Below are positions 11,508 to 23,511 of a stretch of 64,000 nucleotides of DNA, in pieces. How positions within the stretch are numbered: the stretch's first letter is position 1; each line of letters opens with the position of its first letter. The stretch is from Adiantum capillus-veneris. Its lineage: Eukaryota; Streptophyta; Polypodiopsida; Polypodiales; Pteridaceae. The stretch is taken from positions 3,760,358 to 3,824,357 of the forward strand of contig CM043959.1 of the NCBI GenBank assembly GCA_014529385.2, read 5' to 3'. The notes beneath the pieces were generated by a model. It did no database searches. It was not told the DNA's origin and saw only the letters and a list, made by a program, of their open reading frames with translations. The translations under genes were made by a program, and so were the position numbers.

Positions 11508-12124
11508 AATGTCTAGCCTGCATTTTCAAGGCAGTCAAGGGTTTAGTAGCGGAGCTACTGAAGGTAGAGCCACAATAGATATGTTTAGAGCATGCAAAAG
11601 GCTCAAGCGGATTCTATCAAATCAAACAAATGCAAGTTTGTATTAATGTGAGGAAGGTGCATCTGCCTTTCCATCTTTGATATTTGCGAGCCCTCATATA
11701 TTATTGTTGGCTATGGCTTGTTGCATGGTAACGTGATTATAGATGACACGATCGATATTATAAGCCAGGGTTGCAACTAACAGGAGAGGTTCATGCCGGG
11801 CCATTGGAATGGTAATTCATAGCTGTTCCTATGACGTGATCAATTGGTAAGAAATTTTTAGACAGCCATGCCATTGCTGAGTGTCTACGGCATAAAGGAT
11901 AGTCTTCTTTTGCTAAAACAGTTAGAGCATGCATTATAGGTTGGTTGTGCAAGATGCCCTTGACCTGTTTGCATGCTCACTAGCCCAATACCCTTCGTTC
12001 ATAAGGTATACTGAGTCAGCTACTTTCCCTTTGTGCATCTACAAATTGTGCCATGGCCATTTGCCATTTCAAGTTTTTAAAAGAAGGCTTTTTTAGCAAT
12101 ATTGCTAATGCAAAAGATCTTGTG

Positions 12125-12126
<2 letters not shown>

Positions 12127-12209
<83 letters not shown>
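12127..12209. repeat. (GA)n microsatellite, 83 bp
   Basis: This is an uninterrupted GA repeat. Confidence 0.98.
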
Positions 12210-12211
<2 letters not shown>

Positions 12212-12490
12212 GGTCATTGGTGGCTCAATAGTAACTTTGCCTGATCACCACTTGCGAATGACTGCAACGAGCTTTGATGCCGGAGGAGGAGGGAGTCTCA
12301 CCCTTTGTGACAAAGCATTGCAAGACAGATTACCGAGGTAGAGTAATGATAATGGCTGACGGCTTGCGGAAGCAAAGCAATATAACAAGTAAAACTGTAA
12401 AGTGCTTCTTGCAAAATGACCTGCATGTTCTCTCTTTGATGATATTGTTGCTGCTCAATTGCAACCTGATTCCAAAAGAACCATATCAGG

Positions 12491-12493
<3 letters not shown>

Positions 12494-12571
<78 letters not shown>
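12494..12571. repeat. (CT)n microsatellite, 78 bp
   Basis: This is an uninterrupted CT repeat. Confidence 0.98.
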
Positions 12572-12573
<2 letters not shown>

Positions 12574-13245
12574 GCTTCAATACCAGGTCTTGAGTTCAAG
12601 ACCCATTGGATGGATAGATATTCGAGGTCCCTTTGGGATTTTTCCTCCAACGTTAAAACATCTCTTCTTTTGTTTCCTCGCTCTCTCTCACTCTAAATTT
12701 TTTGTGTTTTGTGCTTTATGTAGGTGGACAAAGTGGATGATCCCTTGGCCTTGAGGTGGTCCATTCTGAAGCAACTACCCCTTGGTTATCAAGTACTTAT
12801 CTCCCTACACTTCCCATCATTGCATTTCATCACATTCCAGGCTGCTTAAACAATGGGGACTTATGCCAAAATGTAGGGTATTTGTTGAGATTTAGAACTA
12901 AAATGGTCAATTTTGGACCTTCATAATCAAGGTCCAATGGAATTGCAATTGGGATTTAAGATTTTTAATTGGCAAATTTACATTACCAATCGGGATATGA
13001 GAGCACTCATCCCACGCTCACACTATAGGTCTCCTCAATTTCTAAAAATCAAAAATCCTTTCAAAACATCTCCAATGCATAACTAAAGGGTGAGTTTAGG
13101 AAATGAAAAGCCTATGGAGGTAGAAAGTCAAAAGACATTTTGTATCTAACATAATATAGTGGAAGGGGGAGCCCTTTACACGTCAAAATCTGCGACATGA
13201 AGACTAAACTCCAAAACTGAGAGAAGCCCCTGTGCACGCAATGAA

Positions 13246-13250
<5 letters not shown>

Positions 13251-13282
<32 letters not shown>
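13251..13282. repeat. (AG)n microsatellite, 32 bp
   Basis: This is an uninterrupted AG repeat. Confidence 0.95.
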
Positions 13283-13284
<2 letters not shown>

Positions 13285-13379
13285 AGGGTGTTTTTGAATT
13301 TTCTATGAAAACCGATAGCACGCCTCTACCTTGTCGGTCAGCACGCGGCCTCCACAAGAAAAATAGGGTAGAGCAGTAA

Positions 13380-13617
13380 GACAACTTGCAAGGGTCAATT
13401 GCTCCCGCATGCCAAACCTTGGATCCTTCCTCGAAGCTCTTCTTTTTTGTCTGTAACCTGTTTCCTGTGCTAGGAACCCGCTGGTCCTGACCTCTCCATC
13501 TTTGCATGTTCATAAGACAACTTGCAAGGGTTGATTTCTCCTCGCATGCCAAACCTTGCATATCCTTCAGCAAAGCTCTTCTCTTTTATTTGAAACATTT
13601 TTCTCGTGCTAGGAACC
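13380..13617 (+). repeat. Tandem duplication, ~136-bp period, two copies
   Basis: The block starting GACAACTTGCAAGGGT, then GCATGCCAAACCTTG, AAGCTCTTCT and GTGCTAGGAACC, occurs at about 13380-13480 and again at about 13516-13617, with substitutions and small indels. No gene is evident. Confidence 0.75.
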
Positions 13618-14109
13618 AGGCATGTTCGTAAGCTTAATATTATTAGCCCTTTTCCAAGTCCTAAAGTCCACTTATATCTCGACTTACCATGAACCCTATT
13701 TAATAGATCAAGGGGACATGCCCACGCACTAAGTGGGCGCCACCTGTGCTACGAGTCCTTGAGGCCTTGAGGGTTGAGATCGCATGAAAGGGCTGAGAGG
13801 TAGTGGAGGGTCTTGAGTTGACCCTCCCCCAAGAGAGCTTGATGTCCTCATCAAGTGCATCACCATCTGATCCGATCTTATCCAGCATTGTCACACCCAT
13901 GATGCCATCTTTTTCTTTTTCCTGTTTAAGTGCCAATACACCAAATTGGAAGACCGTTTCATGTCTACCCCACTATCACTTCCACCTCAGCTTAATAGGT
14001 TTTAGTAGAATATAAAGCTAATATTTCTTTAAACAGTTTGAGTTTTTTAGTTAAAAAGTATAGTGTAGAGTTGAAACAACAAAATAAGGTGCCCTAGCTC
14101 AGTATCCAT
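13618..14109. other. Spacer, no gene seen
   Basis: Open frames on both strands (for example around 13700-14015) overlap each other and show no family motif. Confidence 0.45.
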
Positions 14110-14405
14110 AGCCTACTGATTGTGTGATTCTACTATAGTGATTGCACTAAAGCTTATGAACTGAGAAATCATCACTATAATAAACCCTAAATTGTCTCCC
14201 AATCGTCTATGACATAGAGCATAAAGTTACCTCTGCTTCTCTTTAACTTGATTTTTTTTTTTAAAAGCCATCTCATGTCTATTGATTGAGTGATTCTACA
14301 GTAATGATTGTGCCGGAGCTTATGAACTAAGAACTCATTATTACAATAAATCCTACACCATTTATGACACAGAACATAAAGTTAGCTCTGCTTCTCTTTA
14401 AGTTT
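14110..14405 (+). repeat. Tandem duplication, ~165-bp period, two copies
   Basis: The block CTACTGATTGTGTGATTCTA...GCTTATGAACTGAGAA...CATAAAGTTACCTCTGCTTC at about 14113-14240 recurs as TTGATTGAGTGATTCTACAG...GCTTATGAACTAAGAA...CATAAAGTTAGCTCTGCTTC at about 14282-14396. 14406-15244 shows nothing further. Confidence 0.7.
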
Positions 14406-15242
14406 AATGTATATCATGCATCTTTTGTATTTGTCTTAACATGTGTTTTGTGTCGGACAGAGAGGACATATATTCACAATAGTGGATGTTTCAATTGCAC
14501 AAGCATGACTCTAGCTCTCGACACACTGCACGGTCCATTATCTACATCCAATTCCCCATGCTATGCATTTTCTCGCAACACATAAATTCTATGGGCCAAG
14601 GCACGGCTTCCGTTTCTTATAATTTTTGGAGAGACCACAATGTCAACCCTACACCATCCTAGATGCTCATTGTATGGCACTTCTGCATGACATGCATTGT
14701 ATATTTAGCATTTTTTCTTTGTGTCTAATTGCAAGACAAAATGTTTAACTATTCACATTGCTTTTATGTAGCTTGATTCAAACATTGTCGTCCGGCTTGC
14801 ACAATTGGATGACACCCGTACATGTTTTTAGGTCGGTAGTACAATTCAATTTTTAGTATATTATATTTTTTTTATTTTTTGAGTTTGTCAATGTTTCCTT
14901 AAGTTTAGTTTTGCCACATGTTTTTCTCACTAGTGCATGCTCAATTTCGATCATCAAATCTATATGTCAAATAGACACGCACTTCCTTTCTCACAATTCG
15001 GTAATTCAACTTATGTATTACAGTATTCAATACACAACTTTACTTTATCCCTAGGGAATCTACATTTGTCCTTTTTTGGCAATGCATTTTATATATTGCA
15101 TCCCAACGTTCTCCTTTGCAAAATTGTTTTGTAGCACGAGGACGACCCTTTATCCCATCTTTTTCCTCCTCAAATATATTTTGCATTAGGTTCTGTAATC
15201 AACTGCCAAGACTCCTTGCTTCTTTCAACTGTGACAACACAT

Positions 15243-15384
<142 letters not shown>

Positions 15385-16038
15385 CTCATTCTATGAGAAA
15401 TAAGAGAAAATTGATTACACTTGATTTAGAGCAAGAAATACACATGCAATTCTTTTTTTAAATTTCATCAATGCCATGAAATTTAACCATTTTTTAGACA
15501 GCCATAGAGATGACCAATCGTCATATACACAATTCTTTTTTAAAATTTGCAAATGAAAACAGATGTCCAGGCATATTGTTGATTTTCAAATAGATGTCCA
15601 AGACCCTTTTTTTTTAAAACCATAAGCGCGAGGCAATTTATATTAGAAGAGCAAAAAGTTTACAAAATGACAGTGACCAGGACTGCATCCGGCATAAACC
15701 AGTTCAAAGACATAGACTTGAGAGTTCCATCATCCGTCATGACCCAGTACAATGACATGTATATACAATGACCCAAGATTTCCACCACATATCACATTCC
15801 ATCTAACTTATCGATTTCGGCATGGAGCGTTCCATGAAGTAGTGCCCTTCATTGATCCTATCTTCAAGGTGAGCAATTTCAATGTCTAGCTCGTTCTCCC
15901 ACTCATCCCGAGACAAGGCCTTGTCCTCCAAAGTACTACCACCAGCTTCCCAAGACTGAACTCGGTCATAGAAGTGTTTGGAGTCTTTCAAGATGTCCTT
16001 CTTGGTCCTATAGAGTGTAGTTTGATCATGAGATATCT

Positions 16039-17326
16039 TCATAACCTGCATATTAGAGAAGAGAGAATTGTTTTCAGACTAGGTGTTTGGTAAGCGACCT
16101 CAAATAGTTTACCGTTTCTCAGATGCCAAATCAGCCATAGCAACTCAGATCTTAACTTATTCCAAAACATGGATAGAACTCCTACATAGTCCCCCAAAAG
16201 AAGTTTTTTCCAGGAGGGTGAGAAGCCAAGAGTTCGGGTCAAAAGGGCTAGAATCTTTTTGTTACAAGGACATGCCAAAAATAAGTGGCCTATGTCCTCG
16301 AGGAATCTATTGCATCTGCAGCATATCCCAAGACTAAGATTGGATTTGAGAGCTCTCTTCCCTGTCCATAGAGCCTTATGAAGAATTAGCCAAAGCAGCA
16401 TTGACTTTTTAGACTCTATTGAGGGTGCCCAAATGTGAGTGAACTTGAACTCCCACTGTTTTCGAGAGTATCCAACTCACCACCTTCTGTTTAACGTGCC
16501 CGAGATAGCATCATCCACCCTATTATGGTCCCAAACCGGATTTTGAAGTTTATACTACCTTGCCCAAACAAACGCTTGAATGTCAAGGGGACGGGGATCT
16601 TGAAGGGTGCATGATAGAAGAATTGGGAACACACGAGTCCTTGATCTAATGAGCTGAACATCCCAAGGTTTAATTATGAATCTGAGGGCCAGTTGGAGAT
16701 CATCCATCTAGTTTCTAGTAACAGGATCCCATAACTGGGACCGCATTTTGAGGCCCTTTTTATGGAGGATCAGTGCTCTTCTGGCAGCAGAAGAGGGTAG
16801 AGGGAGGATATCCAAGAATGACCACCAAATGGAATCATTAGGGGGAATAGAGTATTTGTGCTTTGAGAGCGTATTCAAACATAAGCCGGCCATGTGCCTG
16901 TTCAAAGCTTGGATGATCGACCTTAAGAGATGTGAACCAGTAGAGGTAATGGGTTTATTCCCAAAAAAATAACACTGTAGTAGGCAGATGAGACCAGCCT
17001 TTCAGATCAACCAATCTGAACCTGTCCGATTTTCTGAACAAAATTCTAGCCCATTCCTCTACTAATTGGAGGATAGCAGAGATCACCAATTTGACGACCA
17101 TTTTATCTGCTATATAGTTAAGATTTTGGATACCTAATCCATCTTTCTCTCTAGGGAGAGTGCATATATCCCATGAGACCTTAGAATTTTTCTTAGCAAA
17201 CGGGTCATCTGCCCATAAGAAGTTCCTACAAATTTTGGTGATCCTCATTAAATAGAAGTCAGTTGGTCTCCAACAACCAAACAAAAACAGAACATAAGCA
17301 TTGAGAAAATGGTTAATGACTATCAC
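16039..17326 (-). pseudogene. LINE ORF2 relic: C-terminal part with zinc-binding (zf-RVT) region
   Basis: The segment W-D-I-C-T-L-P-R-E-K-D-G-L-G-I (about 17150) is the typical stretch downstream of plant LINE RT. At 16250-16400, ALWTGKRAL followed by CCRC and HLFLACPC gives the C-x2-C...H...C pattern of the RT-associated zinc-binding domain. Frame breaks at about 16930 and 16600. The far C-terminus (15803-16051) is acidic and helical and belongs to the same reading direction. Confidence 0.8.
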
Positions 17327-17352
17327 TCTCCCTGCTAGGGAGTGTTGGAAAC

Positions 17353-19140
17353 CTATCCATCAATTAAGTTTCGACTGGAATTTGTCACACACCCAATCCC
17401 ATCTGATTTTAAGCGTGACCCTGAAGCCCGTTGGAATCCCAAGGAGCCTGAAAATTTCTCCTTCTTTGAGAACTTTACATCCGGCTCGAGCCACCCAATT
17501 TGGGAGAGAGGATTGGGAGAAGATCCATGTCTTACTGTGTTGACTTGAGAACCTGAGGCTATGCAGAAGATATGCATAATTGACGAGAACTCAGCAAGAG
17601 TAGATTCCTCACTGGAAAGAAGAGCATTAGTGTCATCGGTGAATTGAGAAAGACATTGCTGCTCCTCAGATCCCGGGATGGTAATGCCTTTGATGAGCCC
17701 CTTAGACATTCTGTCTTTTACTAGGCAGTTGAGAGAGTCAGCTGCAATGGCGAATAAGAGAGGAGCCAGGGGACATCCCTGTCTCACCGATCTGGCAAGG
17801 TCAAACACATCAGATAGAGAGCCATTTAGAGATAACCCTGCATGTGCATTGCCCATTAGAGTTTGAACAAATAGGACCATTTTGACACCAAATCCCATTG
17901 CTTCCATGCATCTCAGAATGAGAGACCATTCTAGCCTATCATAGGCTTTATCAAAATCTATCTTGACAAAAACAAGTTCCTGACCAGATTCAGTAGCATG
18001 GTCAAAACATTCCCATAAAGAAATTATTGCCTCGACCAATTTCCGACCTTTTATAAGACCTTTTTGTTCCTTTGAAATCCATTTCATGAGCAGTATGCAC
18101 ATCTAATTAGCTACTACCTTGGAAAATATCTTATAAGTTGTGTTCAGCATTGTCAGAGGACGCCAGTTTGACAGGTCGTCCTTGACTCCTCTCTTATGGA
18201 GCAGCTTAATCACTCTCGTGTTGATGGAGCAAGGAAGAGCTTTATGAGTTAGGGATTCCTCCCAAACACGAAGAAGAAAAGGAGCCAAGATCTCTTTGAA
18301 CTGCTGATAGAATTCAAAGGGAAGCCCATCCAGCCCGGAGTTTTGCTAGGCTTGATATTTTCTATAGCTTGGAGAATTTTTGAAATGGAAAGAGGAGAAT
18401 CAGCATTCGAAGCTTCTGATTCGAGAATGACTTTGGTCTTGCAGGCAAGGGTGTCGATATGAACTTCAGTTTCTTCTAGAGAAAGTGTCTCAGGAGGATT
18501 GAATAGAGAAGCAAAGTGAGCCCTCACATATTCTAGATTCTGCTCATCTGACTCAATCGCATGGCCCTTTGAAAAGGGAAATTCAGTCTCTGGCATTCTT
18601 TTTGCGAAGAGATTTGAACATCTCCTGTGAAGGCCTGTCCACTTTACCTACCCACCAATGTTTGAAGAAGACATTAGAATGCATGTGGATGATCTCTTCC
18701 TGGTGGTTAATTTGTCTTCGGAGAGAAGAGATCTGATCTTGGACATATGAAGAGGGGGGGGAGGCCTCCAAGATGGCCAGTTCATGATATATTTTGTCCC
18801 TACGTTTCTTGTGGATTGCTATGACTTCCTTTCTGGAACGGATGAGGTGAGATTGGGTGTCCTTTACTGCCTTGCTCCAAGCTCTAGCTGGAGAACGGTA
18901 GTCTTGGAAAGCTTGTGACCATATGCTTTTGACGAATTCTTGGACTGTGTGGAGTTTGAACAGGGAAGGATTGGTGTGAAACCAGCTGTTTTTGAGTTTA
19001 GAACTTTTATCATCCATGGTGAGCATGATAGGATAGTGATCAAAGATGCAAGTATTGTATCTAGGTTTGGCTTTAACTCTAGAGAAGGAGTTCATAATAG
19101 AGACATCTAGGTAGCACCTGTCAAGCCTGGCTTTCCTTGC
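17353..19140 (-). pseudogene. LINE ORF2 relic: endonuclease end and reverse transcriptase
   Basis: The frame starts within the endonuclease, where ARLDRCYLD and DHYPIML (the SDH-type C-terminal motif) are visible near 19040-19130. A basic linker follows (18583-18950). The RT block then shows KTPGWMGFP (fingers), NWRPLTMLNT (about 18150), FVKIDFDKAYDRLEW (first Asp, about 17930), SVRQGCPLAPLLFAI (about 17760) and FTDD in place of the usual YADD/FADD catalytic box (about 17640). Frames change at about 18590 and 18270, and a TAG/TAA interrupts at 18103. The encoded enzyme would copy LINE RNA at nicked target DNA; here it is dead. Confidence 0.85.
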
Positions 19141-19167
19141 TAGATTACCCTTGCCATAGTTTACGAT

Positions 19168-19255
19168 CCTCTATGGAGGAATGTATATAAGTCAATTTTT
19201 GTAACCCTAAGCCCAACTTTTGAATTAATCAAATCCGGTTATCATTGTGTGTGGT

Positions 19256-19336
<81 letters not shown>

Positions 19337-19955
19337 GGTGACTTCTTCTCTTCCCTACACGTGCTACGGAGGGTCCATTCCTAAAGCGACACCACCATTG
19401 TGTTAGCAATGGCAAGGGCTTCCCTTCAACGCCAAGAGTGTGTGATTCAGACTACGATGCGAAGAGAGCTCTTACGAGCTTCCGGGTGAGTTTTCTTGCA
19501 AACCAGGTGTCCGTTTGTTGAGTTCTTTGCACCTATGGGTTCAGGTGAGTAGGACTATACATTAGGATCATATGCCACAAAAAACGGTAACTTTTCTTTT
19601 GCTGCGTGTCTTTATATGCGATTTTCACAAGAGGTAGTTTGAGGTGGGTTATCAAGTCACAGTCCATAGGATATTGACCTCATGGCAAGAGAGTGTATCT
19701 TGTGAGTTTTGTGACATTTCCAATGCATTTGACCTAGTTTCGGTGAGCATTAGCATTGTAGTTTGGATTGTCTTCACTAGTGCGTTCTTGGATTCGATTT
19801 CCTTGATTAGAGATTGTCTTAAAAGGTTGAGAAATAGTTTCACAACCATCTTCTTGTTTCCATGCGCCTACGGGTTAAACTTTGTCCTCGGCCGACATAG
19901 AGCTGTTGGTTTTGTTCTCGCTATGCTAGCTCCGCTCTCGGTGTACCAGCCAACA
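19168..19955 (+). mobile_element. Ty3 (gypsy) element A: 5' LTR, truncated on its left
   Basis: This block is closely similar to 51145-51916: both start at CCTCTATGGAGGAATGTATATAAG (a TATA region), carry a GA microsatellite, and end in CCAACA. Here the end is followed by a PBS, proving it is an LTR. The first ~95 bp expected from the other copy are missing at the LINE junction. Some internal differences, such as the repeat length and ACCAGCC versus CCCGCC before the end, show the two copies are old. Confidence 0.8.
19259..19335. repeat. (GA)n microsatellite inside LTR A
   Basis: This 77-bp GA repeat lies just downstream of the TATA region. The sister LTR has a 44-bp repeat at the same place (51239-51282), so the tract has changed length since the copies separated. 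Confidence 0.95.
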
Positions 19956-19956
19956 T

Positions 19957-19974
19957 TGGCGCCGTTGCCAGGGA
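19957..19974 (+). other. Primer-binding site, tRNA-Asp type
   Basis: TGGCGCCGTTGCCAGGGA lies one base after the LTR end. It matches, with one difference, the PBS complementary to plant tRNA-Asp known from Athila/Tat-group Ty3 elements. Confidence 0.8.
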
Positions 19975-20492
19975 CATAAGGACTTAGGTAGGTATTCCTA
20001 TTAACACTCGTGTGATGGTTTCTTGCTTTAGTTTCAGCTAAAGAAATCATTTTTCTTAAGTGGATCCAAAAGAGAGATCAAGTGGATAGCCAGGAAGCAT
20101 GTGTCTTGTCGAGGGTCTGCGACTACGTAGATTTAGTTAGGATTTGTAGATTAGAGTAGTTGTTTTGGTGGTCGAGTGGTTTGTGAGGTGATAAAAGTGT
20201 TTGCTAGTTTGTGTGTGTCATTGAAGCGTTTTTCTACTCATAGATGCAAAACCCCATATGATTTGTAGGAGTAGCTTTAGGTAAGTGATTTGATTCTGAT
20301 CTAGATCTATTCATCATCGATCTATGTGCTACAGTGCTTGTTTGCATTTAGAATCTCTGAAAAGACTGCTTTCGAGGCAAAAATGCAATAAAAAGAGTTC
20401 TATTGACATTTTTGCATGGCTCATTGGTGTTGTGTATATAAGAGAGCATGTGCAAGGGTTTTGTGTACAAAAATTGTAATTCTGTAAACTTG

Positions 20493-21743
20493 GACTTTAT
20501 ACGCGTATAAAGTCTCAAGGGGCATCTGAAGACTAAATCTTAAAAATCTGACTACACCAGTGTGTTCAAAAGGTATCATTTACCCTTAGAAAACCTTGAG
20601 TGGGGAGTTTTGGCATAGATTTGGGGACCAAACACCAAAAGACGGAGTGATTGTAGTGAGAAACATCAGAAATGTGAGTTTGAAGGCACTTTTAAGCTCT
20701 AAATTTTGTTGTGAACACATGCACATGATGCTGATAAGTAGGGGAACTTAAGGAAGAAACAGATCTTAATTCTGGTCAAATAGACTTCATACACGTATGA
20801 AGTCTCCAGGGGTAGATTTGGACAATATCCTGCATGTTGTCAGCATTAAGCCATTTGGGAGGGTTATCTAAGCTTGACTACAAGAATTCAAATCATTTGG
20901 TCAACTAACTTTACATCTGCAAAGTATTTTGCAAATTCTAAATAAAAACAAAGAAGTGGGGAAGTGGTGAATCATTAGCATCAAAACTTGATTTTGAGCA
21001 CATGTGCTTGGACTACACACCAAAGAGAACCTTGGATTGAGGTTTAAGTTCATTCTTGTCAAATAGACTTCATACATGTATGAAGTCTAGCAGCCCAGAA
21101 TAGACTCAAACTGTACAAAGGTATATGCCCAAAGTTTCCTAAAACCTTGGGGAATCCCATGACTCATATTTTATTGCAATTGGATCAAAATTGAGTTTAA
21201 AAAGACCAAGAAACAATACAAACACTCTACATACCCCTTTTTTTGGCCACAACTTGAACCTAAGTACTAGACTACCTCTGGAGCAAGTCTCATGTCAAAT
21301 AGTCATAAAAGACTTTATACGCATACAAAGTGTTTTTTATGCTATTGACCATTATGTGAACTTAAGACCATACAGGGAGTGTCAATACACAACTATAAGC
21401 AATAGCCTGCAAAAATCTAGTCAATCTCAAAAAGTCTTCATACGCGTATAAAGTTTTTCTGACCCTAATGACTTACAAAGTTGAACTGGGGTATACCATT
21501 GCATTCTAAGGGACCTTAGAATTTAAGAGCCAAGATTACACTCAAGTTGGAAATAATTTGAGTGTGCAAGTGCCAAGAAACAAAAAAAGGATCCAAAATC
21601 AATCTGCATCACATTGTAACTCACATTAAAGTAATCCAATACTCATTTTGAAAGTTTTTGTGAGTTACATGAATGTTAGAGAATCTCTAGTGAAAAAAAT
21701 ATTTCCATCTTTTATTAATAGACTTTATGCGCGTATAAAGTAT
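20493..21743 (+). repeat. Leader array A: six dyad boxes, ~284-bp spacing with one irregular step
   Basis: A dyad with core ACTTTATACGCGTATAAAGT (or CTTCATAC...GTATGAAG variants) recurs with centres near 20503.5, 20793.5, 21076.5, 21321.5, 21444.5 and 21731.5, i.e. steps of 290, 283, 245, 123 and 287 bp. The DNA between boxes is much less alike. The array lies between the PBS and the gag-like frame, so it is in the untranslated leader of element A. The element-B array (37304-39032) shows the same box with much stricter spacing. Confidence 0.85.
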
Positions 21744-22120
21744 GACAACCAAATTTTAGAGCAGACTGAGTAGCTTGAGCCTACCAGGAAATCCACTCAG
21801 CTCTGACAACACCGTTTGCTAGTCCATTCAGTGATAATAACATATACAGGGGATCAACCCTTCCAAAGGAAATTTTGGATGGGAAAAATTTTCCTGTTCT
21901 TCCTAATCAATACTAAATGTTACTAAAAAGGAACCACCATTGACAAAGATTTGCAGAGTCTATAGTTTTGTACAGATAGCCAGCAACGAAGTCCAACAAG
22001 TTCAGACCAATCGGAAGTGCAAGCAATCAACCAATTGGAGAGCTGAAATAGCCAGAGTAAGACATGACAGAGCAAACTCTAAAGGTAAAAGGTTTGGATT
22101 TGTAGTGGTGTATTAAGGGA

Positions 22121-23196
22121 TTGATGTATTTGAGATCAGGAAGAAACCTTCAAAGAGATCGAAAACCACCAGGAGATCAAGTTAGCATAGTGTCTACAAA
22201 AGAGAGGGCGACCCAAGCGAGAATAGATCCACTAGCACCAATCATAGAAGACAGTTGTGGAACCGACACCTCCTCTGAGAAATCCTTTTATCTCATGGCG
22301 GACCGAAACACCGCAATTAACCAACCAATCCAAGGAGAAGGAGGAGAACCTCTAGAAACCCTCCTTGGACATTAAGGTTTACAACCCTTTACTTAGAAGG
22401 ACCAAATACCAATGGGGCTTTGGTCTATGGTGATGAAAGGGGACAAAAAATCATATGTATTGAGGAAAAACCAACAGAAGGAGTGGATGCCCTTCTAGTG
22501 TACGATGATGGGGATAGATTCCGTGATGAGGAGGGAACACATTACCTTATAGTTAAGGATCCAGAGAACTACAACAAGTATGGGCATAATGTGGTAAAGG
22601 GGAAGATGATTTTTGAAATCACTAAAATACCTCCTTTAATAGACCTTAAGAAGGCGACTAAATTTGTGACTAGCCAAGGGGCGATAGGAATCTATGAATA
22701 TCTGAATGGGAGAGTCAAGACATATTTTCAATGCCTAGCACCATTTTCCTTTGAGCTAGGCACAGAAAAGACTCTGCACTTATTCTCATCTGAATCAGGT
22801 GAAGGGAGTCTCATACTATATGTTGACAAATATGGACGGGATTATAGGCCAATAGAAAAAACAGAGGAAGCAAGATTGATAGCCACTAAGGTAATTCCAA
22901 TAGAACTCACTGCCACTCAAGGACTAAACCCTACCCCCAGTAAGTCTATTAATCCCTTTCAGGAAATGGAGGATGATACTAGAATCCCAGCCAGGCAAGC
23001 TGGAACGGTAGAAATACCAGCTTTTCCTTCATATTTCAACACAAATCCAGAAACGTTGGCGTGCTGTGACACGTACATAATGGGAACAATCTTGAAAATT
23101 TTTAGATACATAAGTATATTTCCTATAATGTATATATACATGTCTAATTATAATAATAAGCTTTTTATCTCATCCTATTATTTATCTCAAGGGTAA
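22121..23196 (+). pseudogene. Element A gag-like relic
   Basis: ATG 22124 opens with MYLRSGRNLQRD, an RSGR-type start common at the N-terminus of plant Ty3 gag. After a stop at 22373 and a small frame change, a 220-residue frame follows (TTLYLEGP at about 22379 to about 23070), rich in charged residues. A similar string GDERGQKI / RDTQGKI links it loosely to the element B relic near 39340. No zinc knuckle, protease or RT follows before the sequence changes at 23.2 kb. Capsid function is inferred from position after LTR-PBS-leader, not from a domain hit. Confidence 0.55.
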
Positions 23197-23357
23197 CATA
23201 TTCTTACTTTACCTTCAAGAAATAATGTGGGAAAAGCGTCAATAGCTCCACCTCTTTAACTTGGGGCAAAAATCATTGGTTCTTTCTTTCTACTATCTCA
23301 TTACCATCTCACACCCTAGCTAGTTCCAATGTCTAGGGTAATTTCCAATATATATAT

Positions 23358-23507
23358 TGTGGTGTGTGGTCATGTGTCTGACCACTTAGTGTGGGAGGAC
23401 ACTTCTGTTGTTCTTGGCATGTAGCCTTTCCAGTGCTCAATATAAAGAGCTGCCTCACTCGTTGAGGGCAAGCTTAGTTTGGTCCAGTCTCTCTCTAAGT
23501 GTCTTGT
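23358..23507 (+). repeat. Inverted LTR copy, left arm of a 319-bp hairpin
   Basis: These 150 bp are the reverse complement of 23527-23676 with only four differences, all transitions, some at CpG sites. The 19-bp loop is 23508-23526. It is an extra LTR in the opposite orientation to the LTR at 23512-23676, lacking the last ~15 bp. It is preceded by an AT run (TATATAT). Confidence 0.9.
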
Positions 23508-23511
23508 AGAA

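Larger units (their letters stand above)
11508..13250. other. Spacer with two microsatellites, no gene seen
   Basis: Apart from (GA)n at 12127-12209 and (CT)n at 12494-12571 nothing recognisable is present. Directly after the second repeat, GGTCTTGAGTTCAAGACC (about 12584-12602) resembles a tRNA-type B box; see rejected items. Confidence 0.5.
15606..19167 (-). mobile_element. 5'-truncated LINE (L1-type non-LTR retrotransposon), decayed
   Basis: Read on the minus strand the order is endonuclease C-terminus, reverse transcriptase, RT-associated zinc-binding region, 3' tail. The 3' end (left) has the plant-LINE-like tail GCCTCGCGCTTATGG followed by an A-run (T-run 15608-15615 on the plus strand). 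The 5' end breaks inside the endonuclease domain at 19167, where it abuts the Ty3 LTR that begins at 19168. Multiple frameshifts and stops make it inactive. No target duplication was recognised, so the right boundary may be a rearrangement and not the original insertion end. Confidence 0.8.

Noticed and set aside
12584-12602. tRNA-like B box suggesting a SINE
   Set aside because: No A box, no poly-A tail and no target duplication were seen; the hairpin is too short to support a call.
13283-13573. 96-codon minus-strand open frame
   Set aside because: It crosses a tandem duplication of non-coding character and has no family motif or codon pattern.
20782-20805. Resemblance of ACTTCATAC...GTATGAAGT to loxP arms
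   Set aside because: The similarity is limited to a few bases, the arms lack the asymmetric 8-bp spacer of loxP, and no recombinase gene is present.
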